Below the pieces are notes generated by a model. That model saw nothing but the letters and a program-made list of their open reading frames with translations, was not told where the DNA came from and searched no databases. Shown here in pieces: positions 48,015 through 60,181 of a stretch of 64,000 nucleotides of DNA; the first letter of the stretch is position 1; every line of letters starts with the position of its first letter. Both the position numbers and the translations under genes were made by a program. This DNA is from Muntiacus reevesi. Its lineage: Eukaryota; Chordata; Mammalia; Artiodactyla; Cervidae. The stretch covers positions 13,972,501-14,036,500 of the forward strand of contig NC_089260.1 of assembly GCF_963930625.1 (NCBI RefSeq), given 5' to 3'.

Positions 48015-49020
48015 AGTTTAGTTTAATATAGGGAAATAGAGCTAAAACTAAAAAGGTCTCTTGGGACCCCAGTTGGACCCTGACTGTCATTTAGGAATTT
48101 GGGATAGCCAAAAAGTTTTGAAAGTTTAGAACAGGAGGGAGACGAGATGGGGCTCAATTCCAACCCCTGAGAAGGCACCATCTAACCCACAGCATTGTCC
48201 TTGAGAGACTCAGAACAAAAACCAACACATCTCATGGGTTGGTCTGCATGTCCTCTAGCAATTTCTTGCTAAAATTGCACTGTTTTGGATGTTTTGCTAC
48301 TTGATGGACTATCCTATTGGAAAGACAAAGAGAGTAGTCCCATAAAACATTGTGCCATGATTGGCAGTGGTAGCAGGAGTTCTTAGATGTTAACAATGAA
48401 GTCTGACTATAATTGGACATAATCTGCCTGTTGAATCTCCTTTGAGTCAAACAAAACTTTGAGTACAGTGACAGCTCATCGATTTCTTTTGAGCTCTTCT
48501 AAAAATATGCTTATCAATTTAATTACTTTAATAAGCATAAGATTATGGAAACAACAGAAAAACATCACAATGCAAGAGATATTGGTAAAATTGAGTTTCT
48601 GATTGAGTAAAGTCTTCTGACTATAGAAGTAAATTCTATCTCAATTATGTATGATAGATTCCTTAGATTATGTAATTTCATTGGCTTTAGATCCTTCCTT
48701 TTTTTTTTTTTTTTGTCTCAGTATTAAATGTCAAAAATGGCTACTTAACCTGATATTTTTCTACATTCCCCTCATACGGATTTCTAACTGTGAATTAAGT
48801 CTCTCTATTATCTCATTTTTATAAGAAAGTGTGAGATTGCCTAATTCTAGGTGACTAAACTTTCTTTTCCAGTATGACACTTGCTATCTTAATTGTCCTT
48901 CCAGTTTGTACTGCATAGGTCAAACATGGGTGAGCTCTGTGAAATCTATTAGTTGTGGATCTTTGTGATGTGATGAGCTGTTGCCTGTAACAGGACCAGT
49001 TATGAAGTGCATCCTCCGTA
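48015..49020. other. Unassigned intronic sequence
   Basis: No gene or repeat recognised apart from a T run at about 48698-48714. Confidence 0.45.
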
Positions 49021-49181
49021 TTCTTTCTTTTCTTCCTTTCTTCCTCCTTCCTTCCTCTTTTCTCTTCCCTTCCCTTCTCTTCCCCTCCTTCCTCTCTTCC
49101 TCTGTCCCTCCTTCTCCTCCTTCTCTCTCTCTTCCTTCTTCCCCACCCTCTTTTCTCCTCCCTCCCCCTCCCTTCCTTCCT

Positions 49182-49212
<31 letters not shown>

Positions 49213-49215
49213 CTT
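49021..49215 (+). repeat. 195-nt polypyrimidine tract
   Basis: Only two purines (G at 49104, A at 49145) in 195 bases, made of TTCC, TCTC and CCCTCC units and ending in (CT)n. Open frames on both strands are low-complexity artefacts. Confidence 0.95.
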
Positions 49216-49639
49216 GTTGCAATGGCTGCAATAACCTCCTGACAATTGAGAGAACAGAATTGTATGTAAAGATGGGCATGGCTTTCATCAGGGCTTTCAT
49301 CACCCAAAACTATCCAGTTTTGAACAATTTAAACCTACCTGAAAATGTTTGCTGGACACATATTTACACAAATCCACATTTTTGGCAAAAGTGTTTCATT
49401 AAGTATTATTGATACCATATTTAAAGCATGAAGGTCCTCATAGATATCATTTTAATATCTTTAGTCAATGCTATAGTGCAAAGCGCAAACGGAAAGGTCA
49501 GTAATTCCACACTCACTATTCCTGACAGAGGATTTTACCTGAGATATCCAATTATCTGACATAATTGTAGCCACTTGGCATATTAACTTCAGTTGCTTTA
49601 ATTTTTCATTTTGTGTTGGTGTAGACCCAGATATGTGTT

Positions 49640-49936
49640 CAGGTTATAGCTGTGGTTCACAGACCCAATTGAACTTTTAGATCACCTGGAGGCTTTTAAA
49701 AACATGTCGGCACTTGGGCCCTACCCCGAAAGGTTGAGATTTTATTGGTCTGGCTGCAGGGCCACAACAGTTGCACGAGTTCAGGAGAACCATGAGCAAG
49801 AACACCACTGTGTTCCACGTGGAAAGGTGCCCACTCTACTTGTGGAGACTTGGGGCCTAGAGAGAGGGCTGGAGAACACCGACTCCAGGAGCCACCTGGA
49901 GGTTCCGGCATGCAGCCGGACTTGAAAACCATTTTG
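49640..49936 (+). repeat. MER5-like (hAT-Charlie) fragment
   Basis: tgtggttcacagacccaatt, agatcacctggaggctttta and cacttgggccctaccccgaa, ending cttgaaaaccattttgctc, resemble a MER5/Charlie body. The match covers the two ends; the middle is unassigned. Confidence 0.45.
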
Positions 49937-49989
49937 CTCTTAAGGCCTAGGCTATGCTTTACTTCAAAATGGTTTTCAAGTCCGGCTGC
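49912..49989. repeat. Perfect 25-bp inverted repeat, 28-nt loop
   Basis: gcagccggacttgaaaacca (continuing to 49936) and its exact reverse complement at 49965-49989 flank 28 unrelated bases. The right arm runs directly into a 5'-truncated L1 end, so the inversion probably arose during that insertion. Confidence 0.97.
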
Positions 49990-50110
49990 GAGGAATCGGG
50001 TGGAGAGGGAGGTGGGATGGGAGACCGGGATGGGGAATTCGTGTAACTCTATGGCTGATTCATATCAATGTATGACAAAACCCACTGGAAAATAAAAAAA
50101 AAAAAAAAAA
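49990..50110 (+). mobile_element. Very short L1 3' end with poly(A)
   Basis: gtggagagggaggtgggatg to ccactggaaaataaaaaaaa matches the 3' UTR end of the L1 at 40356-41060 (positions about 40915-41040). Only about 100 bp of L1 were copied. A second A-rich run follows to 50171. Confidence 0.9.
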
Positions 50111-50184
50111 AGAAAGGAAAAAAATAAATAAATATACTGACAAAAAGTGAAAAAAAAAAAAAAAAAAAAAAGAGCATGGAGCTC

Positions 50185-50405
50185 TAGGGAGCCATGTAGA
50201 AATGGATTCAAAATCTTGCTTTTCTCTCTAGCTGTGTGACCTTAAGAAAGTCATTTCACCTCTTAAAACTTCAACTTCTTCATAAATTAAATGGTGATAA
50301 TGATACCATCGCGTGAGAGTATATTGGAAAAAATACAGTCCAAGAGCTATGCTTGACACAAAGTTAACTCTCAAGAAGCCACTGCTACTATTTCAGTTAT
50401 TATAG
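50185..50405 (+). repeat. MIR SINE
   Basis: Sense MIR core: ctagctgtgtgaccttaaga, aagtcatttcacctcttaaa, ttcataaattaaatggtgat. Confidence 0.75.
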
Positions 50406-50957
50406 CATAATCTCTGTATTAGTCCAGACTCCTGCAGTGCTGAGTGACAGAAGTCCAACTCCGAAGACCTGAGACAAAAATGGAGATTCAGCACACCACA
50501 GGAAGAGGAGGGCTGGATCTGGTCTCAGGGACTCAAGCCTTTGGATGCTCTTAGCACTTGTATCCTCTCTCTGGTCCTTATTCCACCTTCTTTCATGCTG
50601 CCTTCATTCTCTCAAGCCAACTGTCTCCGTAGGTGCTAATCTATGACCTTAGGCGGCTTAAAGCTCAAAGGCTTCGATCTTTACAGCCTCTTTAGCACAA
50701 AGAGTCTAGTAACTCATCACCTCCAACTCAGCTGGAAAAATCACAGTGGCCCAGCCTGGCCCCTTTGCTCATCCCTGTGGCCAAGATGCACCGTCCTTAA
50801 AGTGGGGAGAATCAGTGATGTGCAGGTAGACGAACACAGAAACCACCTTTATTTTCACTGTTAAGACCTGATTCAAAATATGTAAAACACAGAAAACCTC
50901 TGCTATCTAAGATCTATTAGCAGATAGAAGGACAACAATGAAGTCCCAGAAGCAATT

Positions 50958-50960
50958 AAA

Positions 50961-51017
<57 letters not shown>
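50958..51017 (+). repeat. Poly(A) followed by (TA)n microsatellite
   Basis: An A run at about 50958-50978 passes straight into about 19 perfect TA units at 50979-51017. Probably length-variable. Confidence 0.95.
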
Positions 51018-51019
<2 letters not shown>

Positions 51020-51404
51020 TGAATTTATAACACCTAATCTCTCAGCTCTTCATGATAGAAGATGAGTTTAGGGCAAAAAAAAAGCATTCCTTCACCTTTT
51101 CTGGCTCAGCTTACCTGAGACACTCAGGTAACCAGGTAGATGCAAAACTGGATAAACTGATACCTCACTCCCAGCAACCCACATGATCTAACACCGGAAG
51201 CGCTCTCTGCCGCCATTGCCACCCCCACGGTCTCACCTTCCTTCCACAAATGGGAAAACTTAGCAGACTTGTTTATAGGAATGCAAATGCTACAAATGCT
51301 CTCAGTATTTATCCAAGAAGAAGGCAATGAGGAAGAATGTCCCAAAAGACGCAGCCACACTCTCTAACGTTTGCACTGTTCTAACCACTTACCTAACATT
51401 TGTG

Positions 51405-51620
51405 TTAGAGTGGTAGCAAGTGTCGTAGAAGAGCAAACAGGCTTCGTAGCTTTTCATCTCTGTACCTTTGACGAGTCATTTAACTTCTGTGAGCTTCAGA
51501 TTCCTGATCTGCGAGGTGAGGGGAATAATACTGCACAGGACTATTGTGAGAATGAAATGCATTTGATAAGTGATGATGTATTTGAAAGTCAATTACACTC
51601 TACAGAGTAGATCTTCAATA
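51405..51620 (+). repeat. MIR-like SINE
   Basis: acgagtcatttaacttctgt, gagcttcagattcctgatct, ggggaataatactgc fit the sense MIR core. The coinciding open frame is fortuitous. Confidence 0.65.
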
Positions 51621-54355
51621 AGTGGTTTCAGGGTTTGGGGGATAGTTTTATACTTTAAAGAATTACTGTAGAGGCCTTGCTGTGAACATGCTCTTATGTG
51701 TTTAGACCCCGGAGAGAGGATGACCTGAATATTCTAGGAAATATTGCAAAAGATGCATGAGTATTATTGGTATTCACTGACCTTGGGGTTTTAGCATGCT
51801 TACTTTGTGGTTGCGCAAATGAGGGATGAAAACTGCTGACATTCACCGCAAGCAACCCTGGTACTTGACTGGTTCAACAGCATTATCTAGGAAAGCACCT
51901 GACTCCCTTCATTACAACATGGTGAATGCTGCGGAGAAGGAAGCAAAGAAGGAAAAAGCCACATGTTAATACCGTTAGTAGCTCTTCTATGTCAAATGAT
52001 ACTCCTGGGATTTTGAGGCCTCTTTAATGTTTCTATTCAGCCAAAGTAAACTGATTATGGGTTGATAAAAGTTGGTGGGAGGATTATATAAGTGAGTGTG
52101 TAAAAGCCAACTGGCTCATGGCCAAGGACACAGATGGCACTCTGGCTCTCTTGGGCAACATCGAGTTCTGGATTCTGTACTGTGAACAGAGTAGGTATCC
52201 TCTGCTGGCAAGAAGCCTCATCACAGACAATTGATATTCAGATAGTATGCAGCAAAAAATATATATAGTGTGCATCTTCTCTGACCCAAAAAATGGGAGA
52301 ATTACATTTCTAAGCTTCTTCTAGTGTTGATTTCTTAACCTAATGCCCATATTTTTCCAGAAGTGAAAATTGCTTTTGATAATAAAACAGAGGTGTTTTA
52401 AATGAAAGAGAACTGAGATTACATCTACCTTTTAGGAGCAAGAGATTAAATAGCACAGAATTACCTATATCAAACAAATGTGAATAAAGGTCAGCTATGG
52501 ATTTTAAATTGCTCAGAAGAACGGTACTTCACCATCACTAAAACGTAGGGAGCAAATTGATGAGCATATCTCGGCCATGAAGAGATGTATTTTCTTAATA
52601 TTTTTTACCGTCTGGTCTTGGTACAATTTTATCTCAATTTCTGCTAATACAACCATATAAATGCCTGATTTATACAGCTTAGGTATCCCATGGCAACATG
52701 AGCTTGTGCTTCTGTCTTTCATTTCCTTCCTCTCCCTCCCCTTCTTTTCTTCTTGAGAGTGGCCAGAAAATGTTTCCTATTTTCAACTGTTGAATCTGTT
52801 TATGAAAATTGGAACGAAGCAGTTTAACACAATTAAGCAGGTTGCCTCATTCATCAAACCTTCATTTTTCTAAGACTCTCAGCCTGTCAGTCACCAAAAA
52901 AGCATTTGTTAAGTGGAAGCTGTATTTCTAGTCTGCTGGCATGCCACATCTGGTGACGATTACGGGGGCGCATACAGTGCCGTTCATGTCACGGCATGTT
53001 CTTCCCTGTGCCTCGGGTCATGGGCCCTCAGGGACATTTACAAGTGTGTGCTTTTTCACTGTCCTGGAACTAAAGGTTTTAATTTTGCCTGATAACATGT
53101 TTACGTGTCTTGTAAAGGAACTAATCATTCCCTTTTGCTTTCCCTTATTTTGTGGTATGTGTGTGTGCATGTGTGTGTGTGTGTATGTGTATCTGCACCA
53201 AAAAAGAACCATGCCATATAATAAATATAAAGACCTTTTTCTACATAACCACCCACTTTTCTTGCATACTGCTTCTTTTATTTTTTATTCATTCTTTTGT
53301 TAAATAGCACATTTCCTGGCTTTTCTTGGATTTTATCTGTCCTTTGAATACTACATAATTCTTATTTCATTTATATTCTTAGTCAAGATATATTCTTATT
53401 TCATTTATATTCTTAGTCAAGATCCATGTGATTAGAAATCACTGGGATTCCCCTGGAGTTATGTTTTCTTTCCTTAGGACCTCTAATTGACCTGAGAGCA
53501 TATAGCCTTTTTCATTCTATAAACCATGCTATTCAAGAAGTATCTAGAACCTAGAAAAGTGAAGCTGAATTTACAAGTCATCCATCTAGGTATTTTATCT
53601 CTCTAAGTCTAGCACCTGGAATATTTGGCAAAGTCCAAAGTATTGACCTTTTTTCCTGCTTTCACTCAACTATTTAGAATTGGGTATGCATGACTATAGG
53701 AATACTAATTTTGTTTTCATCCAAGACATAGGTACTTTTGGACATTGTACCTCTTATTAACACTATGAGCAATAAAATGAATTAGAGTAGAAGAGCTACC
53801 TCAAAGAGTTATTTAATGGCTGAAAGAGAATTAGAAGAGAAAGAAGTTCAGACTGAGATTAAAGCCAGTGGTAATTTCGTCCATGGTGGATAACAATGTT
53901 TCTTAATTTTTAAATATTAAGTATGTTGTAATGCTTAACTATCCCTAATATCTAAACGAATTACCACCGTGTTGGAGAAGGGTGGAAGTGACCCACAGAT
54001 TCTTTAGTGCTTGTTGAAGAGGAACAGCTCAAGGAGTTTTGAGAATTCTATAGAAGAGAGAAAGCTGTTACATCCAAGTTACCACATCTTTCAAGTGGGG
54101 AAAACAGGATGCACGAGCATGCCTCTTCTCTAGCATTAAATTTTGCACCGGTTTGCTATTAAACACAAGGATTTGTGAAGGAAGCAATTCTAATTGCTTG
54201 GCACTTCAAAAACTTGTTCTGCTGTTCAGTGGGTTAGAAACAGTTTGAAAATTTGATTGCATTATAAGTCATGCAAATTTACCTGTAATAAATTTTTGCT
54301 GTACACCTAAATAATGTATTATTCAAATGCAACTATAGAATTCTCAGAGGCGAAA
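51621..54355. other. Unique intron with small tandem repeats
   Basis: No gene recognised. Contains an interrupted (TG)n at about 53157-53192 and a 34-bp tandem duplication at 53358-53423. Confidence 0.5.
53358..53423 (+). repeat. 34-bp tandem duplication
   Basis: The 32-base block attcttatttcatttatatt.. to ..agtcaagat at 53358-53389 recurs exactly at 53392-53423. Confidence 0.95.
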
Positions 54356-54357
54356 AG

Positions 54358-54560
54358 GAAGCTAATATTTATTGAAGATCTGCAAGATATTACAGTCATT
54401 GTTTTATCTTCTTCTCTTAATATCCATCAGAAGATACTGCTGTTTCTGTTCTACAGATGAGGAAACAAGCCAGGACTGCCTAGGAGCATTCCCCTGACTG
54501 GTACGAGGTGTAGCACAATCTGACATCAGCTCTGCATGACTGCAAAGCCTGTTTCCTTTT
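54358..54560 (-). repeat. MIR SINE
   Basis: Antisense MIR layout: ctaatatttattgaagatct, ctacagatgaggaaacaagc, then a diverged tail. Confidence 0.65.
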
Positions 54561-57530
54561 CTGCTGTTTTTGCATCCCTGGGATATTGTTGAAAACAGCA
54601 GAGTGGCAGCTTCTTAGTTCACTTAGGCTTTACAAGCAGTGCAGCCTGACTTGCCAAAGACACATACCCAACTTCAAACCTACAAATCAACTTGAGGCTT
54701 GATTGATCTGGATTTGAGTCTGAATTATCCCATAGATCAAATAATGCTGCATCCAGTCTCTAGTTTCTACTTTGTAGCCAGCTTAAAATGTCTCAAGACT
54801 CACATTGTCCCAGGGAACACAAAGACTGTCGTCTTATGTTAAGTATATGCTGTGCTGTCTCATATTCATTAAATGTATGGCACCTAAATTAAGAATCCTT
54901 CAGGTTGGTTCTTGAACTGGTATGGGAAGACCCCATTTTGAGATGTTTCTACACAAAAAGAAAGCTACCACTGTGTATTGTTTCCAACCCTCTTAACTAT
55001 TATCCCCAAACATAAGAGGAACCTAGTTTCTATGGAAGCTTTTATGGAAGCTTCTTATGGAAGCTTTTAATGAACCTCATTGCTTGACAATTAGTCAAAT
55101 GTCTTAAATACGGCATTCCTTCATTCTTTATTTTTCCGCTTATGGTTGTATGTTAAAGCTCTTTGGCTGTTGTTTGCCCCCCAGGTGGTGGTAAATGACC
55201 ATGACTGCTAACAGGCACAGGCGCGTGCTAACAACTGCCTCATACATATTCAACAGGGGCGCTCTGTGCGAAGGGCTGTGAAATTAGGTAACTTGCCAAG
55301 TCTTTCCACATCTAATATCTATGATAATGGCTGCAAATTACATGGGACAGAAGGAATGGCCTTGCACTGTGAAAGAATGAGAGGGAATCAAGATAGCCTC
55401 TGGCCTCTGACTTGGGCAGGCAGCTGCCTCCGGAGTCCACCTCTCCTGGCCCAGAGAGCTGAGGTCACCCTCAGCCTAACGAGCTTTCGGCCCTGCCTAA
55501 CGAACAGTTCTTTCTCAGCAAGTCCTCACCACCCCGCAAAGTAGCAGGCTCTTCTCTTTATTTTAATCTTTTGTTATAATGGTAATTAGCATTACATCTT
55601 GAATAGTAAATTAAGAAATCCAAAACAGAATTTTAAATTTTAAAAGCTTTTCCTCTAGGAATCCAGTTGCATTAATTTTGTGGACGGGAGGTAAGCTAAA
55701 TTGGCCAAGTTTGTGCATTCATTACCTCATTCTAATCCTCAGCATCACAAATGCAAAAGGCTGTCATTAAATTTGAGAACTGACAAGAACTGGGATTTCT
55801 CAATATCAGTGTTGAAAGATTAATTTGAAAAGATCTCACTAAAAAACACAAAAGGTTATTGCTAACATGGGATATTTTATATTCATAGTCTGTAGCTGGT
55901 TTTTAAAATACCTATTTGCAGAACCCGATTGAGAAAGAAGTTATACATTTAGAGCACTTTATCAAATTTTAAATTGAAATAGTTATTATTTTGTTCTGGT
56001 GAGATGCAATCACAGTTTATAAGATAATATCAGAAGTTTCTTTTCTCATCAAAGGATATTTGACTTCCAGTTATTAAACATTTTGCATCCAAACAGAAGT
56101 TAAAGAGAGAAAAAGGAAGAAAATTACCTTTTTTTTCACCTATTTTCTTCACAGTATGATTTTAAAAGAGAAAGTACTTAGTTCTTTAATAATATTTCAT
56201 ACTTTGTGTTTGCCCTAAAATTACTGATGGCAAAAAGGAAATGGTAGTGATGAAAGGAGTGGTAATAAATTTCAGGTAAGTATAGTTAATTTTCACCCAA
56301 CTATTTGCCAAGCTGAAATTAGGGTAAAAAATGTAAATATTTCGCCTTTGATCAATGGAATTTTAATTTTATAAATGGCTATATACCTTGATGTATACAT
56401 CTATAGCACATTTTAAACATCTGTGTTCAAGATGACCATTTGGGGAAAGGAAGCTAAAAGGCTCATTGACTTTACTTAATACCTGTTTTCTGGTTCTGTA
56501 TACTGTATTCAGATCCCAAATGAAACTTTTATAAAGAGAAATTTTATACAAGTTGATTACCTTAGTTTAAACTGTTACCTAGAATGGCATTTTAAAAACC
56601 AGAATGTGATTTTGCTGTGAGTTTTTAAATGTTATATAGTTGTCGAAGAACTGAAACTTAACTGGTTTCAGCCATGAAAATGAGAATAATTGAGACTGAA
56701 ATGCTAGACAGGCTGATGATGGTCTCAGCTCTGTTAACACAGGCCCCTGACTCCCTTGTGTTGCTTTTATTAGTCAGGAGAGATCTCTGCTTTCAGACCT
56801 AGGGCTTGGTTTCAAAAATGCTGCTTTAGGGTAACAGAGTGGTCTGTTGCATTATTTTCATCACACTTGATTACTTTTAGCCATAGATAGCTTAAAAAAC
56901 TTGATTAAAACTAACTACATATACAGGAAGAAAATAAATAGGTTGCCTAAAGCATAGCTATAAAAAAATATAAAGTCCAAGCTATGCTTGAAATAACTTT
57001 TATAGGTGAGCCTTCTATTAAAAAATATAATAATGTACAATGTTGCACTCCTAAGATTCCTAGGCAGCCATTGCTAATAAGAAAATTACATTGCTTCTGC
57101 CTCCCCTTGCTGTATATTTGCTTCTTTCCTAAAAGCACAGGCCTAGAAGCAATTTTAATGATCCAGAATATATCCTAAGGCCCCATTTCAACCAAGACCA
57201 GACCTAAAGCCACAGATTCTGCTAACATCAAAATAGTCGCTAGTTCTTGCTGTCAATACAGGGATTACCTGCCTGCCCCATGAGTATAAGAGCAGCAGTT
57301 TTGTTGTAAGAGGATCTGAAAACCCTCTGGATCCCTTTATGCTGGAGATCTCTTTATTTTGTAGTCAATAAAAACAAAGAAGGCCCCTTCTGACACTTTT
57401 GTTTGGTGACTCCTGAATTAAACATTTGCCACTTTTTCCTTTTCAGCACTATTCCTAACAAGTAGAGGATAGGGGTTCGAGGTGTTGATCCTTTAACTTT
57501 GAGTGGTTTTTGCAAACACGTGCTTACCCT
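54561..57530. other. Repeat-poor AT-rich intron
   Basis: About 3 kb with no recognised mobile element or gene. The frame at 55266-55544 has no domain or splice support. Confidence 0.5.
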
Positions 57531-57534
57531 GCAC

Positions 57535-57715
57535 CAGTAGTATTCAAACAATACAATTAGGAAACTCTCGGAAAGCTTATTGAAAGTGCAGATTCCTGAG
57601 TGTCATATCTGAAACACAATTGTAGTAAGTCTGTGGTGGGCCCTGGAATCTTCATTTTTCTCAAGTTCTCCTGATGATTAATAAGTAGAACATAGACTGT
57701 CTGGGAACCATCCTT
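57535..57715 (+). repeat. MER5-like DNA transposon fragment
   Basis: aagtgcagattcctgagtgt, tggtgggccctggaatcttc, ttctcctgatgattaataag match the MER5A/B body. Confidence 0.65.
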
Positions 57716-58850
57716 TGATGAAGAAGATGGTTTCTGACTTTTTACTCACACATCCAGAACTAGCAAGTATCTGCTGTAGCCACCTGAGGATTAGGTGACC
57801 TAGGCAGTGTTTTCCTGGGTTTATTGACATCATCAGGTTCAGTACCAAAGGCTACTTTGCTGAAAGCAATTTAGTGGCTACTGCGAGTGCCCTGGGGTGG
57901 GAGGAACTGGGTGAGTTCCAGGGCCCTGTTGATGAAGCTTTGGCAGTGTTGAGCGAGTTATTATCATGACTCACTTTTCTGGTAGATGAGTAGAGATCAT
58001 TAACTTTGCCTCCTACCTACCTAATACCAAGGCTCTGACAAATGTTGAAGCACAACTTGTGAAAAGAAGCTAATGCCTATGTGGTGGTGCAGTTACATAA
58101 GTAACAGATTTCCAGAAACCAAACACCTTGGAAAACCTATCCTTTTCCTTATGTTTTATAATATTGTCCCTCAGTTTTAGATGATGGTTTGTAAAACTAC
58201 TTCCTCAGAGACTTTGCCCATAACTTTCAACGTTTCCCTTCGTCCTGTCTCAATTCATTTCTATAAAGGTATTGAGATGCCAGATTACGTGTCACGTTTC
58301 TAAACCACCCTCTGACTGGTGCCCTTGGAAATTTTACATTTCCCATGCTCAGAGCTAGGAAGTCAACCATATTTGACTCACCAAAAATAGCAAACAGCTG
58401 CTGAGCTAGCCTGAGACAGTGTGTGATAAAAAGTCAGGTTAAACCACAAAGCCTTCCCAATCACGAGTCAGCCTGTGGGTGCCTGTATGTAGGACTTCAT
58501 GCAAAAGAGACGGGGCCGAGTGAGGGAGAGCTCTCGAGTGGCTCTTTGGAATTGGAATTTTTGCAAGGGAGCCTCCTTGCATCCTCACTAGAGGAGCCTG
58601 TCTCGTTTTACCCACTTCTTCCTTTCCAGACACTGTGTGAACTTCACTTCAGAGCAGTGTGCTGTGAGACTTCTGTCACGTCTGCTTTGTCGACCCAGGG
58701 AGATGCCTGTGACGGAACCAGGCGAGTTTAGCACTCGTTGCAATGAGGGAGGGCACATCCCATGAGGAACCTTGAGGCATCTCAGTCAAAGGATGTTAGA
58801 AAGGACTTGGGAGATTCAGGGTTTGGTGAGGAGAGGGTTTGGGAAAGTCC
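57716..58850. other. Unassigned intronic sequence
   Basis: No gene or repeat recognised. Confidence 0.45.
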
Positions 58851-58857
58851 AAGGAAG

Positions 58858-58965
58858 TTTGAGTAAACTCTGGGAGTTGGTGCTGGATAGGGAGGCCTGG
58901 CATGCTGCAGTCCAGGGGGTCGTAAAGAGTCGGACACGACTGAGCGACTGAACTAAACTGAACTG
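58858..58965 (+). mobile_element. BovB 3' terminus, about 108 bp
   Basis: tttgagtaaactctgggagt to gactgaactaaactgaactg is the extreme BovB 3' end. A short duplication aaggaag lies at 58851-58857 and 58966-58972. Confidence 0.88.
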
Positions 58966-58972
58966 AAGGAAG

Positions 58973-60000
58973 CAGGGCTTTCCTCTAACTTGGTTGCCTT
59001 CTGGAAGAGGGACGGTTCAATGACTGGATATCTTCAGTCTCATGTGTTGGAAGCAGGCCAAATGCAGACTAACATGAGTAAAGAAGGAACAGTCACTCAT
59101 ATTACTCAGAAAAAGGGATGTTTAGTATTTTGTGGCTTGCACAGTAACTTTGTCCTGGTCTGGACTTATACAGAACAATGAAGTGTCTTGTTTTTGACTC
59201 ATTTTGTCAGTCACAGAATGACCTTTCTGATGCTGGTGTTCTGTGAGGTTCTTGATGTGTCCAGCAGGAGAACGAGATGGCCTGGCTTCTAACAGCCCTG
59301 CCACCTACCTGTAAGTGTCACGTCAGTTTCTGAATGTCAGGGGCTACTTTCTCCTTATTCTGATCAAATGTCCTTGTAGTATAAAAATCAGTTTTAGAGC
59401 AGCATGATTTATTTTGTTGTGAATGTTTCAAGTTCTCTTTGTAGATATTGTAGATTTTTTTAATTAATCTTCAGCTTTGCCATTGTTTATGATTGGTTTA
59501 TCTGATCTCAAGTTGTCTGCCCCTACCATTTAGGAACTTAGGCATTAAGGACATTTAGGGACTGAAGAACAGTAAGTAGAGTGAGGAGACGTTCCTCCAC
59601 ATGAAGCAGTAGATCAGTAGGAAAATGATAACGAGGGGCAAGGAGAGAGACAATTGAGGCCACAGTCTACTCAAGCTTGGAACAGATGAATGGACAGGTG
59701 AGTGGATGTAAAATACCAAGTCCATCTGAACTCCTTGCCACCCAGACAAGTTGCAGTTATCCTAAATACCTCTAGAACCAATAACCAACAAGGCATACGA
59801 TTCCTCCCATTTTATTACTTGTTTATGTGTGTATACATATCCATACATACATATTCCACCTGGCATTGACACATAATACTGAAATTATGGGCTACTGAAA
59901 TTATGGGCTACTAAAATTATGGGAAAAAGCAACTAATGTTTCAGGAGATTTTCTTAACTAAGGGGAACACAAGTAGGATGAAGATTCAGTAAAAAAAACT
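58973..60000. other. Unassigned sequence with a 16-bp triplicate
   Basis: No gene recognised. actgaaattatgggct occurs at 59878-59893 and 59894-59909, with a diverged third copy at 59910-59923. Confidence 0.5.
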
Positions 60001-60004
60001 ATTT

Positions 60005-60181
60005 GCAACGTCTCCCACATGACAGGCAGATTCTTTATCAGCTGAGCCAGAAGGGAAGCCCAAGAATACTGGAGTGGGTAGCCTATCCCTTTTCCAGCAG
60101 ATCTTCCTGACCCAGGAATCAAACCAGGGTCTCCTGCATTGCAGGCAGATTCTTTACCATCTGAGCTATCAGGGAAGCCCG
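60005..60181 (-). mobile_element. Rearranged Bov-tA SINE with two heads
   Basis: Minus orientation. The tRNA-like head motif (ggcagattctttaycatctgagc) occurs twice, at about 60026-60060 and 60144-60180, around a partial BovA body. Probably a SINE nested in a SINE, or an internal duplication. Confidence 0.75.

Noticed and set aside
48855..49307. Arg/Glu-rich frames of 127-150 codons
   Set aside because: Translation of the complement of a simple pyrimidine tract; low complexity only.
55266..55544. 92-codon plus frame in a GC-richer patch
   Set aside because: No known motif and no acceptor or donor in the right places.
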